From NCBI GenBank assembly GCA_001986395.2, contig MQVO02000003.1:620001-684000 (forward strand): a stretch of DNA of 64,000 bases. Reading direction: 5' to 3'. Source of the stretch: Irpex lacteus. Its lineage: Eukaryota > Basidiomycota > Agaricomycetes > Polyporales > Irpicaceae. The translations under genes and the position numbers were made by a program. How positions within the stretch are numbered: the stretch's first letter is position 1; each line of letters begins with the position of its first letter. The notes beneath the pieces were generated by a model. That model saw nothing but the letters and a program-made list of their open reading frames with translations. It had not been told where the DNA came from and ran no database searches. This document shows, piece after piece, positions 22,165 to 34,916 of the stretch.

Positions 22165-22730
22165 GGTCTGTGTTGGGGTCGTGTGGGGGTTATGAGAGAA
22201 TATAAGTAGACAAAAGTGGGATTGAGAGAGCGACTAGAGTTGGGATAAGAAAAGGGGCCTAGAGCGTATAAGTAGACTAGAAAGGCGGGTGAGCCAGAGT
22301 TGGCGGGTGGACGGATTCTGAGAACAAACAAAGCACGGAGAGACCTTCCATTTATGTCACGCCCTCTGCCGGCCGTCTCCCACACTATGACGGCGTCTAT
22401 TCGTGATTTGCGGTAATCTGTCACCGCAACACGCAACACACCATGATGATCGCAACACCGACGTCCTCAACCCGGCCACTTATCATCGTCGTCTCACACG
22501 GCTGTTTCACAACAGGCAGAGAATGCATATTACTGAGTAACAGGTCTGACTCCAGCACGAACATTTATATATTAGTTGAGCTACGCCAGAGATAACAAAG
22601 ATTAGCAAGTGTGCAGGAATGATTCCAATATTGAGGGTTGATAATATATTCGCGCCGGAGTGCCATAGAGACACATGTAATGCAGGGCAGAAATATGCCA
22701 AGCCAGCCGTGTTGCGTAGTACGTCACGGA
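22165..22730. other. Intergenic; promoter side of the transporter gene
   Basis: No gene is seen. Next to the transporter ATG, two similar blocks begin with tataagtagac (22201 and 22268) and end in agagttgg, suggesting an imperfect ~66-bp promoter duplication. The remainder adjoins the 3' end of ATP10. Confidence 0.45.
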
Positions 22731-23876
22731 CTACTTCAGCCTCTTCAGCAGCTGCCCGGTGCACCCACGAAGAGCCTGAATCTCTCCTGGCTGAGGATCC
22801 GCACAACCTGCCCACCGTATCCGACACTTCTCGTCCACCAAGTACACATATCCAATGAACTTGTTTCTGAGTCCAATGTCGTCTCGAATATAACTACGAG
22901 TTAGAGTTCCCCGTCAGTATAAAACACAACAATAAATAAACATCCGTGCGTACTCCATGTTCTGGCTGCTGATCATGTAATACGGCCATTGTTCCTTCGG
23001 CATCGTTTTCCGTATGCTGCTCGCGAAGAACGAGACCAACACCGATCGCATTTTGTTCTCTTGCAGGTTTATTTGTAGGTGCTGGAACCGTCGATCGCTT
23101 GAGTATTGTGCGACGGTGGGTTCCGTGAACATGGCCGTTTGTATCTGCCGGGTATGCGTCATTCTATATTTGCATGAGACGGAAACTAAAAACTAGTGCG
23201 ACTCACCTCGGAGATCTTGGAGGAGAGTATCGACACTAGTGATACCTTTTTCAGTAGGAGGTCTGTAGAGTAGACCTTCTCGCTCGTAGCGAGTGACGTT
23301 CCCTCTATGTCAGGAAAGTATCGAGCTTTCTATAATCGTTCAATCAACCGTATAGTTTCAGAGAACACCAATACTCACGTTTTCTCGAATGAGGACCGGA
23401 GGTGCAACCCACATTTTCCCACCATGATGTCGTGTCGCGTTCAAATCGTCAAAGTTACCTTTGGCGACCTCTTTAAGTCTAAGCGTGCTTGAGTAACATA
23501 CAAACATAAAACAGCGACCTACTCACAGGGCACCTCTCTGCTTCACTCGCAGCTTGTCATCCCAAATAATGTCCGCCCATTGCGAGTGTTTGCCAGTTGG
23601 AGGCTCTGCGACGCCTAATGGCTGGCTGAGGAACGGTATGCCGTCCTTGTCTTTCCCTTGCGCTTGTTGTGCTTGTGCTTCCGAAGGGGCAGTCTTGTCG
23701 GCTGTTGTCTCCAACTTCGCTTCAGGTTTCGAAGCGGTGGATGATGATGCGCTGGACTCTTGTGTTCGCCAGGTACTACCGAAACTTCGTGCTAGCGGTG
23801 GCGCACAGCGGGCATATCGTAGTGACGAGGCTGAAGTTGTAGCGGAGAGATTGGAGCCCAGAACTCGAGAGAACAT
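22731..23876 (-). CDS. ATP10: Mitochondrial ATP synthase assembly factor Atp10
   Basis: Predicted inner-membrane or matrix chaperone that helps Atp6 assemble into the F0 sector. The first exon encodes MFSRVLGSNLSATTSASSLR, an Arg/Ser/Ala-rich presequence, then a linker rich in Ala, Gln and Lys, and FLSQPLGVAEPPTGKHSQW, where family similarity begins. Downstream exons supply RHHGGKMWVAPPVLIR, YFPDIEGTSLA, FTEPTVAQYSSD, LQINLQENKMRSVLVSFFAS and PKEQWPYYMIS. The terminal exon encodes IGLRNKFIGYVYLVDEKCRI, then RWAGCADPQPGEI, and ends LLKRLK at 22731. This order and the RWAGCG-like ending match fungal Atp10. The ATG is at 23876; a longer frame upstream starts with a non-ATG codon. Internal splice positions were read by eye. 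Confidence 0.88.
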
Positions 23877-25508
23877 AGCCAACAGGAGAAGCTGGTCATG
23901 CACAACTTCAGTTCGTGGGCTTTGAAGCAATTATCGCGGCACTTCGGCCGGAGACAATCGGACCGCAGCCAGCTGAGGAAGTGTCGGGACTCTAGTCCCA
24001 AAACGGCAATCGTCGGGATTTTTTGATCTCAGATCACGCACGTTCGACTCGCAGTCCTATTGAGTTTCTCCGTAGAAAGTATTCAACTTGTTTTTAGGCG
24101 GCTGGCGCCTTGTACCGATTTCCTCGAAAGTGTGCGACAGTGCGAGTGAGGTAGTGACAAACAACCGTTACTGTATGCTATAAGACTAAGAGAGCCGATT
24201 CTAGGCCTCAAGCCCAAATCACCACTAAATTGGAAGACCAAGACTAGGGATCACAATTTTATTGCTATCGACCCAACGCTGCAACTTGGCACGAGCGGTT
24301 AACCGAATGCGAAAAGCAGGTGCACGATAGAACACTATTGCTGGATACGAAGACTTGCAAGGTAAACTTGCTGAAGCGCAAGCAGCGTTATCATTGCTCA
24401 ACGCAACGAATGCACCAAGTTATAATGCTCCAGGCCGCGGCGTACACCTCTCAGCAAGCCTCGGAATCGTTACCTGCAGTTCCCTGGCAGCAGCTACAGC
24501 GCAATTCGAACGGATACTGGTCATGGAACCCGTACTCTCCTCCGAGCCTGTCGACGAATGCCACGGCTATTAGTATCTACTCAAGCAATAGCAATATGCC
24601 GGCTCCTCTCAATCCGGCTCCCAGCGAGCTCATGGCATTGGAGGCGAAATACAGTACGGTACACATATTCAGCCTTACCATAATAACATGTAACACAAAC
24701 ACGATGAACCCATCTACTTATACTTGTGGGCTAATGCCGCCTGAGTGAACGGCGACAGAGCCATTGGCCTTATTACACAAAAGTCGGGAGCGGGAGGCGC
24801 AAGGCCGATCTTACTATTTTGCTACCACGCCGTCAGCCGCACCATCGTCTTACTGTTTTGACGCGATCATACTGTCCGGCCATCTTACATCTTACATCTT
24901 TCGTAGTTACTGAAGACCAACTTGGCACATCGCTGCAGGTCTGCGCGCCCCTGGCGCTCCGACCAGCAGCTATGTGCACGTTGTTCTTGTGACAATAAGT
25001 ACAATGCATGATACTCAAAAACTACACACTATACGCCAAACATCTGCTAGTTTTCGCAGCAGTGTCACTACTGATAACAAGTACCAAATACCCTTATAAA
25101 CGATCGCGATGTGAACCAGTGATGAACCTCATTGACTGCAGAGCGCTCGAGAGTGGCCGCCGCGGAAGAACCCGAGAGGAACCGGGCCGCGGAGCCGTCA
25201 TATTTTGTCACGTGCAAGGAGGCCATTTTTCCCCACAAGATACCCGATTTGAGGAAATCGGAACTTATCAGGTCTACATCATATCTTTTGAGGCAAAGAT
25301 AAACATGGCCGCCGCCTCCAGCTCGCAAAATAACGTGCACAAGGTAGTGGTTGGAATACTTATGAACGATGCGCTATTGGTTGGCGTCATATTGCCGACG
25401 CGGGTGCAATTTCTCCTTTAGACTGTCATCTACTCTTTCAGTGCCCTCACCCCACAACACTCATCGAGAGTGGCTCGGTTTGACGACATTTTCTAACGAC
25501 TTTATGAC
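23877..25508. other. Intergenic, 1.6 kb; possible gene remnant
   Basis: No gene could be named. A plus-strand stretch at about 24355-24660 looks partly protein-like in two different frames. The first includes GKLAEAQAALSLLNA and the second PWQQLQRNSNGYWSWNPY, and the frame changes near 24450. It could be two exons of an unknown gene, a frameshifted remnant, or chance. The right side carries the promoter of the SPX-EXS gene. Confidence 0.4.
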
Positions 25509-28500
25509 ATGAAGTTTGCGAGGTTAGTGTGTTCACTTACTTCGTATGCAGTCTGTACAAAGAACTGAACGTTCGCTCGTCACCTAGGTACCTCGAAGAC
25601 ACCCAGGTGCATACAGTCTAAGTCTTTCAATGTTCGACAGATTCTGACTACCTGACCCATTAGATTCCAGAATGGAAGAGGGCATACATGTGCGTATCAC
25701 AACTGTACAACATGCACGGCTCCTATACTTACCAACGCATGACCTGTCAGTGACTACCGCGGCTTGAAGAAACGTATCACAGCAATTCGCGTTTCCCAAC
25801 AAAACGACGATGCTAGCACTCACAACTCCTTGAAACCTGCGCCGCCGGTGCTCAATGTTAGCCAGGTAGAGACTAGGACGTCGACCAGTGGAGAACCCAG
25901 TCAGCCTCGCAGCGCGCGAAGCTTTCTCGCTGAGGTCGCACATGAAGCGGACGAGGACACTGTGAGTTTTCCTTGACCACGAAGGATTCCTTACTCTGAA
26001 GATGACGGACTGTTAGGATGCTCGCTGTGACACCCCCGAACCACGCTCCTCACACGAGACCGACGTTATAGACGACGCTGCGCACGCCGATGCCCCCACA
26101 GGCAAAATCCTCTTACCACAAGAGTCCTCGAACCCCGACGAGCAAGCCGAGCAACATGGCATCATACGTTCCGCAACATTGAACATGGGCTTTCTCCCCC
26201 GCCTGACACGAGGCAAGAGCAGCCGGGGCGTCTTCGATTTGTCGAGGAGTATACCGCTGAAGGACTTGATACCGGCGCTGAATCCGTTGCAGAAGGCTTT
26301 TTTTGATAAGCTGGATGGGGAGCTTGAGAAGGTGGAGACGTTTTATGTTGAGAGGGAGAAGGATATGCATACGAGGTAATGAAGGTGCCGTTATAGTGGA
26401 TGTTCCCTTTGGACTTATAACTTTGACTTTTGCACGCAGGGTATCAGTCCTCAAAGGCCAGCTACACGAACTGCAAGAACATAGACGGGTCTTTCATGTC
26501 AGCCTCCCCATATCGTCGTAACCATCCCATTCCTCGATTCTGACCTTTATGTGTCTTTATATAGGAAGCAGAAGAAGCAAACCAATTCTGGCTGCACCTC
26601 AGACGACCCAAACTCGCCGCAACACGTCTCCACTCACCCTCAAAGCCACCCACGAAACCCCAGAACAAAGGTGCCCTCGCACGCAAACGGCGCGGCTACA
26701 AAGGAGATTCAGATACTCAGGCTCTGTCTCGTCCTCCCTCTGGCGCGCTAGACAACAAAGCCCTAGAAGAGACCATCGAGAACCCTCCCTCCCAGAGTCA
26801 CCTCACGCATCATTCCGACAGTACAAGTGATGAAGGCACCCTGCACCCGCACGCTAACCAGTCCAACGCGAATGGCAGTGGTAGTGGAGGGAGCGGGGGG
26901 AGTGGTGGTGAGGAGGTGCCTAAGGGGTGGAAGAAGGTCCGGCATAACTTCCAGCGGCATGTCACTGCGGTGAAGAAACCTGGCTCTCCGAACCCGGATG
27001 CGCCGAAGTATGACCCCGACGAGTATTTGCATGCGAAGAAGAGCTTGAAGAAGGCGGTGTTGGAGTGTTATCGGTGGGTGGTTTCGTTGGTTTTATGAAT
27101 TGTTGTGTTTAAGACGGTGGGTGTTGTTAGTGGTCTTGAAGTGCTGGAGAACTATCGGGTATGTGGTTCTGGTTTTTTATTTGGGAGAAGCGTATTGAGA
27201 TGGCTTTGGTGGTCAGACGTTGAACCTGATTGGGTTCCGCAAAGCCCTGAAGAAGTTCGAGAAAGTAACACAGGTACGGGGTACTTTATTGTTTTCAACA
27301 CAAGCATGAGACCAGCCACTCACCTGCCGTCTAGATACCCGCACAACAAGCGTATTTCGTAGAGAAAGTCGAACCGAGTGCATTCTCCTCTGGCGCCGCA
27401 GTTCAGAGTATGATCAGTCAAATCGAGGAGATGTATGCCGACCGATTCAGTACGCTCAATCTGCACTTCTGCACTTGCTCTCGCTGATATGCTCGTACCA
27501 GCTCGTGGTGACAACAAACTTGCCAAGACAAGACTCCGCGGTGGCCAAGCAAGAAACAAAACCCGCCACTTGAGCGTTTTCATAACAGGGCTCCTACTGG
27601 GGATCGCCCTGCCTGCCTTTATAGATGCAATATACCTTAGTAAGCACAGTCCAGTATACACCAATCTTTTGGCGTGTTGATGTATGTTTGTAGGTTTCCA
27701 ACCTGATACCCGACAAGCGATACCCGGCTACGATGGCTTGCTTTATATATATTCTGTGTTCCTAATTCCTGTTCTGTTCATCCTCCTGGTTGGGGTCAAC
27801 ATTCTTGGCTGGCACCATGCTCGTATTAACTACGTATTCATATTCGGTGAGTCTCACGTGCGCTTTTATCCAGTTTCTGCTCACTCACTATCTCTCAGAA
27901 TTCGACTTGAAGTCAAAAATCGATCACAGGAGGTTTTTTGAAGTATGTCTTTCCTTTACTATCTCAAGGATAAAACTGTTGAACGCTATCTTTTTCTTTA
28001 GATTCCTGCTGTCTTGCTATCGACACTCGCCTACGCACTCTGGCTCTCCTTCGCTCGTGTCGGTTCCGTCCACTTCTCCCCTACCCTCTGGCCGTTAATC
28101 TGGCTCATATGGGCCGGAATCTTCCTGTTCAATCCCCTCCCGATCTTTGGCCGGCCTGCTCGGGCATGGTTCCTGCGAAACTTGTCCAGGCTTCTGACGT
28201 CTGGTTTTCATCGTGTTGAGGTACGGTTTATAAAATTGCACGATTCACAGTGTACTCATGCTTCGAATCTCAGTTCGCAGATTTCTGGATGGGGTGAGGT
28301 TCCATTATACGTGCCCTACTTCTCACGACTAATTCTCCGTAGGGATCAATACTGCTCTCTCATCTATCCCTTGTCAAACCTATACCTCGTCGCATGTGCC
28401 TATAACGGTGGTCTAGACGATACGTGGGCCAAATGCCTTTCGCCTAAACCATGGGGTGTACCATTCGTGCTCGCCTCCTTGCCACTACTCTCGCGGTTTG

Positions 28501-29471
28501 TTCAGAGTATCAGACGTTGGGTTGACTCTGGCTTGATTACCCATTTAATTAACGTATGTCCTTTCAGATTCATATGGCATGCGCTGCTCATTCTCATACT
28601 ATAGGGTGGTAAATACGGATCGGGTATCCTATACTATCTCGCCTACTATAACTGGAGACATCATGGTCAGCCACTTTCACAATGTTTCTTTTTTATAGCT
28701 GACAAACTGAGTCTTTCCACATAGGTGGTGCTCGTGGTGGTTCCTTCGTTTGGTGGTGTATTATGGGAACGGTGTACGCCACTTATGCGTCTGCTTGGGT
28801 ACGTTTCTTCACGCACCTGAAACTTCCCAGTTCTCTTATCACTGTTGCCTACAGGACTTCCTTATGGATTGGTCGTTGCTGCGCCCACATGCTCGGCACC
28901 CCTTATTGCGTGACAATTTGTTGTACTCCAACCACATACCAGTACGTTGAGCTATACACTCTCTGGAATTCTTTGGATGCTTATACCTTGAACAGTTGTA
29001 CTACTTTGCTATCGCAAGTATCATATCGAGTTTCCGGGTATACGCAGAGTCGCTAATCGCATCTGTTGACTATAGGTTACGAACGTGCTCATCCGGTTCA
29101 TCTGGGTTCTGTACATACCCCAACACGGTCCGCCGTACGCCTTGCGTACTTTCATAGTCGCCGTGCTGGAAATGTTGCGCCGATGGCAATGGAACTTTTG
29201 TAAGCCTGCGAATACAGTTTAGATTGACTCATCGCACTAACTGCCGGACCTGTTTGCAGATCGACTCGAGAACGAGCACCTTGGTAACGTGGATCAATAC
29301 CGGGTCACCAGAGAAGTACCTCTGCCGTATAGCTTCGACGACGCTGCGAATGAGTCCGACGCGGATGACGACGAACGGAAAAGCATTTCCAGCTGGCGTA
29401 GTAGACGCCGTGCCGCGAAGGCGCAAGCATCCAAGGATGTTTACAGGGTTGGCCAGGACTTGCAGTCTTAG
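25509..29471 (+). CDS. SYG1: SPX-EXS phosphate exporter (SYG1/XPR1 homologue)
   Basis: Membrane protein predicted to export inorganic phosphate under control of inositol pyrophosphates that bind the SPX domain. The SPX domain begins at the very start across several mini-exons: MKFARYLEDTQIPEWKRAYI, then DYRGLKKRI with the basic cluster used for ligand binding. It continues after a disordered insert with LIPALNPLQKAFFDKLDGEL and FYVEREKDM. A second Ser/Gly/Asn-rich spacer leads to VPKGWKKVRHNFQRH and AYFVEKVEPS. Hydrophobic segments follow (SVFITGLLLGIALPAFIDAI, YSVFLIPVLFILLVGVNILG, WPLIWLIWAGIFLFNPLPI). The EXS domain has FADFWMGDQYCSL, NGGKYGSGILYY and FIWVLYIPQHGPP. It ends in RLENEHLGNVDQYR and an acidic-basic tail. 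I count more than a dozen short exons and roughly 850-900 aa. It converges on VPS16. Confidence 0.93.
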
Positions 29472-29572
29472 TGGTACTTACCCGCACACTAGATTTCACA
29501 CAGGGGACCATTAATATTTACAATGGGTATAATATGATAGCACGTTATAATAGACTAGTATTCGTTCTACAT

Positions 29573-32500
29573 TTATTTCATAGTCGAAGCAAGGGCCTCC
29601 AGCTCGCGCGCTATAAGTGAGTTAGGACATCTACTACGTAACTCTCTGATTGAGGGGATCGTGTGAGCTTTTGTGTAAACATCCGGTTTAACGGAAAGGT
29701 ACTCACTCTAGCTTGGCCTTGTCTCCACGATCTTTGCATTCCTTACCGGCCAATCTCCAGTCGCCGCAGAGGACGTAAAGATCCACTCGTTTGTTTGCGT
29801 CGCATCGTGCAACATACGAGGTGGCCTCCTTGGTATATCCCTTTTCTACTAGATGTTTGACGAAGGCCTGGTAGCCTATGGGACTACGCTTTGACCGTGC
29901 AAATGCGTCCAGTCCCTCCCAATCATGAATTTCAGTGAGTGCGTAAAGCTTGACATACCAGAACCTTGCGATGATGACAGCGTAAATGATCTCATTTATG
30001 AGCAGAGAAGACACTGAACGTACCGTTTATCTGGTACTTTGAAGTCTGATTTCAGCTTATCTGCCCGTTTACTCATTCCGTTGATTATGCATGTTCGTAA
30101 CGTTTCGTTGATGCTCTGGCCAAAGAATGATATCTTGCCATCGGCCTCTTTCTCAAGTTGCTGTTGGAAGGTAAGAAGTCGTGCGCTTTCGTCCATCATC
30201 TGGGGTATGTAGATCAGACTACCACGCTGGGCAAAACTTCGGTCAAAACGGTACCTTTGCTTCGAAAGACCTTTCCTTATCTTCTGAGAAGAATTTCTGT
30301 GCAGCCTTCACCGCTGATATCTTTGAAGTCGGATCCTACGTACGAGTTTCAGATATGTACTGATCAACGCAGCAAATATACTTACCGACATCGACGTAGC
30401 TTCACTCAGAGAAAGCACCGCACTTTCAACTCGACGGTCATCAGAGTAATAAAAGTCACGGAGCATGTCGCGGTTCTGTTCGCGGGCATACACCTGCAGG
30501 AGGCTCCGGGCAGGCGCAAGGTTCTGCCCGCCTTCTTCGATGAGACGGAAGAAGTTCCCGAGTGCCATCCGTTTCTGCAAATGCAGCAGGACATGATACA
30601 CTGAATGAGGCGTCAGTTTCCCACCATCATATGTGAGAACTGAACATTGGTTTACCTAGATCAGTATCACCGCTCTCCACCGCTTTAGACAGAGCAAGCT
30701 TGTCTTCTTTCATGCTAAGAAGCAGTGGTACTTGGTCCGACGGCCTAGGTTCATGATCAAGAAGCTACGTCGGATATCAGCAAAATGCCGCAGGAGCGGT
30801 GAGACTTGTAGCCCTCACCTTGGTGGCCAAATCTGTTCTTCCGATTTCCCATGCCTTCCGTGCAATCTCAGCATAACTCACACTTGTACCCCCTAACTTT
30901 TCGAACTTCTCCACTATTGACCTGCATACAGCATCATCGTCCAACCCAGCATCCACTGTTGCAGTGGATTTGGAGCGTACAATTTTTGCGCAGGCCCAGT
31001 GCTTCAAGACAGCTGAAGAGGGAAGGTCCAAAAATGATGAAATGCGGAGAGCGAGTAGGTGTAAGTTCCGAGAGGTCAGCCTCGCAATGAGCTGCGTTGG
31101 GGAAAGTTGAGTATACCTACGGGGTGTCAGCCGAGCGACACACTACATGCCAGGCCAAATCACGCACTGAGTGTATGTAATGGGAATTCCTATCTCATAA
31201 TAGCGAACAGCATTGAGAACTTTGAGTGTCTGCCCCATATCGACGAAATCTGTTGAATTGTAGAGGTCGATGAAAGCTTTGCCGAATTTGGCAGCCTAAT
31301 AAACGCATGGTCAGGGTGAACTATAACGTATGATGGAGAGTCACGCCTACGTTCAGGAGGCGTCGCTGCCAGTATGGAGTCCACTCCATTCCGGCAGCTT
31401 CAATGCATTGATTGACTGCTGTAGCTAGCTCCGGTCTTATACTCCGTATACTCTCGTCTGCCTTTGGTGATCGTTTCGTAAACTGTTCCCAAGCATCGTA
31501 CAGGATTGCAGAAGGCGATGTAGAGCCAGGGCGGAAGACAGCCACAGACGCAGCTACCCCAGAGCAAAGAGTCAGGCTCGACCGTCAGAAACTGATGACA
31601 GATGCTTACCCGGAACTTTCTGAATGAATTCGGAAGTATCTGGACCGAGCAGGCGGACACCGTCGGTCTCGGTGATGGCAAAGGTAGGTCCAGCGTAGAA
31701 CCATCTGTAGTCCTGAGTTAGAGATATTTGGGATCTCCGCGGTGATGTATGGACTCACTGAAGAGTGTCGCCAAACGGTCCGACGAGCAAAGCCATTGTA
31801 TCCCATGTTACAAGGACGGCGTCGCTTCCGCACCACTGTACTTGTCGGACCGGACCTGATGCACCAATAGCCTTTGTGGTGTCGAAGTCTGCCAGACTAC
31901 GCTGGAAATCGCTCGAGGCTACCCAGAGTGTTCCTGAGAACGTGAGTAGTGCGAGATTCTTCCCGTTGGGGGACGGAGAGAGGTGCGAGAACGGTCCACG
32001 GGATAATCTTTGGTCAGTAGACTCTAAGTTATCCACGCTGTAGACAGTTGCGTCAACAGAAAGCAACACCTCCACGTGCCGTGAAATAGTGAGGTCCGGA
32101 GGTATGACTGCCCATGAATGAGGTGGCTGAGTTAATCCTGCGAGTAGTAATGAGTAAAGGATCGACAAGGGCTGGGAAAGACATTTTACCAGGGTTTGCC
32201 AACGTCAATGGTTTGACTCCTTCCCAGCCCTTTACTTCGAGGAGTAATAGGGAGCCGGTGAGCGCAACTAGTCCGTTCTCATGTATGCGCGCGTCGATCA
32301 CTCCAAGTTCCGCCGCGTCACTTCCGAGAGAATACTGCTGGTAGTCGCCTTGCAGGTCGTACAAACGATAAGTGCCTTCTTCGTTCAATACAGCAAGTCT
32401 CTCGTCTCCGGTCCATCCAAAGCGGACTATCTTGCCTTGATCCCACTATATCGCCGTAACGGTCAGCCCGAGATGCGGAACAAAGCAAGGAGATAACCAC

Positions 32501-32812
32501 ACTAAAGAGTAACAGACCCTCTCCGGCTGCAGAGTATACTTGTATCTGTGCTTTTGCAAACGCAGTACTAGCACCTCCCAGAACAGTAACCTTTGATGTA
32601 TCTCGCATCAACGCTAATGTCTTCATAAGTATACAGATGCTTGTGCATAGGCGATCTCTCCTACCTATTGGTCCACCATAACGACAGCCAGCAATGATAA
32701 AGTCACCAAGGTGAGGCAGTTTTCCAGGGATGGAGTAGACCTGCTGCCTGCGATAGAAGACATTGCCGTCCTGCAAAGCTTCCCATGTCGCGGTAGGATG
32801 TTCAACGTCCAT
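29573..32812 (-). CDS. VPS16: Vacuolar sorting protein 16, HOPS/CORVET subunit
   Basis: Core subunit of the class C tethering complexes at endosomes and the vacuole. The gene has many small introns, and the terminal exon ends [10 protein letters not shown] just before the stop at 29573. The N-terminal half gives the beta-propeller part ([86 protein letters not shown]). A family-typical segment follows: [20 protein letters not shown] with [18 protein letters not shown]. The C-terminal Vps16 alpha-solenoid includes [65 protein letters not shown], and a last exon pair with [17 protein letters not shown] and [10 protein letters not shown]. The start is the [13 protein letters not shown] methionine. 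Ends are firm; some internal junctions are approximate. Confidence 0.93.
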
Positions 32813-33313
32813 GGTGGGCGCACAAGCACCTTGCTGCTTGTTTATTCTAGCTATAAGGAATAAGAAATAAGAAGAGTTTAGACTAGAATCAATATTGCAA
32901 GGCTGGTGCACACCGCGGTGAGTAGTACAAGACATAGTCGCGTTCAAGTATGCGTCACATACCACGTGGCAAAGTGAGCCCCCTGGCACCCGGTTTCGCC
33001 AAGTTTCATTGGTAAGTCGGATGAGTTCTTCAATCTCATTTCAACGGCTATAGTACATATACTACATTTCATTTCCGTTCCGATATCAGGGGAAGTATAA
33101 GTACGCATATCGCATAGCATGCAAATTTTGTCTCTTCTAGAGTAAGTATCAAACGAGGGTGTCGGTGAAATGAGTGGGTTAAAAGAAGATTAGCGTAGCT
33201 AGGTAGTGCTTTGAGCCTCTGAAGTAGATGAAAGTAGATAAATAGAGGTATCAAGAAGTAGAAGGTATAGCTGTATTGCACTGATCCAGAAGTAAGTTTT
33301 GTCCGGCCGTTTC
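32813..33313. other. Intergenic, no gene seen
   Basis: This 0.5-kb gap lies between two minus-strand genes. It carries the VPS16 promoter and the 3' UTR of the arrestin-like gene. The ORFs in it are shadows or start with non-ATG codons. Confidence 0.5.
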
Positions 33314-34916
33314 TCAAGGTGTCCATAAAATGCGTATTGGTATCCTTGCGCGTAACTCATCTTGACCGAATAGCACCGAAACCTGGACAAAATACTGAAC
33401 AAAGACGCATTAGAGAGGCATTCAGGCCGTTCAAACCAAGACATTTACCCTCACGCTGAGCCCAGCCCATTCCAACGACGGTAGCATATTCTTCTCCAAT
33501 CTCAGTTTGCTTTTATAAAGCCCATCCGGTAGCGCAGTGTGGCCCTCCAAAGAGGGGTGACGTTCGTGAGCCGCTGTACGTCTCCGAGGACGCTTCGGAA
33601 ATCCTATCGAAACGTCTGTCTGAAGTGTGCGCGTGTCCGATATTCCTATCGGCAGAGGGGGCAGTGGCTTGTCCGGAGATGGTTGTACAGATCGTCCGCT
33701 TCTCCGCGACTCGACTGGAGAGGTTTGGCTGCCAGCGGCGAATGAGTTGGTGCTCTTCACTACACGATGTAGCAACCGTCTCTTGGGCGTTATCGGCGTC
33801 TGAGGCGTATCAGAATCCTCGCTTGACGTCACAGAAGAGGTAGGGCTGTATGTGAGCGTTGGTCGAGATAGAACCGTGACCTGTCGTACGAGAGACACAG
33901 CTACAGTTGCGTCTGCAGCTATCTCGCGCGCAAGTGTATGAGAGTACGGTTTTGTTCTGAAGACGACGAAGAAAGGGATGGAGGTGGACCGTGCGAACGT
34001 CGAAGGATCTGGAAGGGTAACCTGGTTTACAGCAGGGTTCATTGAGTACACGAGTGTGAGCAGTTGACACAGGGACATACAGCGCATTTGAATGGTATAG
34101 CCCGATCCGAGTGAAGTGGAATCTCCAACCACGAGTCCGGCTCTAGCGAGCCGTCTTGTGATAGAAAGTCGGCCTCTGGTTGGAAGAGAATGGGCGCTTC
34201 CAATCTGTGGCCATGCATCAATTGGTTGTCAGACAGCTGAGAAGTGGTTATGGTTGCTTACTGGGTGCGTTCGTTTGGATCTGCCCCTTCCCACCTTGCA
34301 ATAATCTTGTATTCAACTTCGGCACGTTCGACTCCCGTGCGACCTCTTGTGCCCATCACACCGACGGAAAGAGAGGAGCATGTTGGTGGCATCTCCTCAC
34401 CTTGACGCGCAGGCCGCGGAATCTCGAACGTAAAAGGGAACTGACCTCGAGAAGAGGATGCTCTGAGGTCTGGAAGGCTGGGCTTACGGTCTACCTTCAG
34501 CGTCCGCACGGTGTTGGCGAAGGCTTCTCGTATCGTAGACGCTGAGCGTGGACTACCGTTGTCTCCAGTTGTGTAGGTAACAGACGACGTGAAGAATAGA
34601 TGCCTGTATGGGCCCTGGGGTTTCCCTGTGGGCAGCTGTTCGTGTGCTTCTATAACATCTGGTGTAATAAAAGTAAAGGCGCCTTCCATCTAAGGATGAG
34701 GAGGATGTGATGTGAGCTCCAATGTCGACGCGTCTCCGCCCGTTATAGGAAACTTACCGTTATAACAAGCTGCCCAGGAGATACATAAAGATGTGGGTCC
34801 AGGCGCACGACGCCTTCTATCCTATCCTGGTCGCCAAACACAGGTAAAGATTTTGCTGGTTCATGGCCGCGTGAACGGACAACTTTAACAGATGGGCTGT
34901 GGACTTGGATCTCCAT
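33314..34916 (-). CDS. Arrestin-like protein
   Basis: Predicted arrestin-fold adaptor. In fungi such proteins (ART/Rod1/Rim8 type) direct ubiquitination and endocytosis of plasma-membrane transporters. The N-terminal arrestin lobe is visible in MEIQVHSPSVKVVRS, DRIEGVVRLDPHLYVSPGQL, VITMEGAFTFITPDVIEA and HLFFTSSVTYTTGDNG. It continues with FPFTFEIPRPARQGEEMPPT and VEYKIIARWEG, then LEAPILFQPEADFL. The second lobe has PFFVVFRTKPYS and a Ser/Pro/Thr-rich loop (TPQTPITPKRRLL). It closes with LEKNMLPSLEWAGLSVRVSV and the short final exon LFGQDELRARIPIRILWTP. I found no PPxY motif. The start is uncertain: an upstream exon from ATG 35029 (MPETDTTTTIRL) could join, but only by using a weak GTATTC donor. 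Confidence 0.75.

Noticed and set aside
24286..24305. tRNA-Ser-like A box (ttggcacgagcggttaac)
   Set aside because: It resembles the D-arm of a serine tRNA, but no box B (GGTTCRANNCC) or acceptor stem follows within 100 bases, and the anticodon arm does not fold.
24839..25420. Possible small genes on both strands upstream of the SPX-EXS gene
   Set aside because: The ORFs overlap on opposite strands, several lack ATG starts, and none shows family features.
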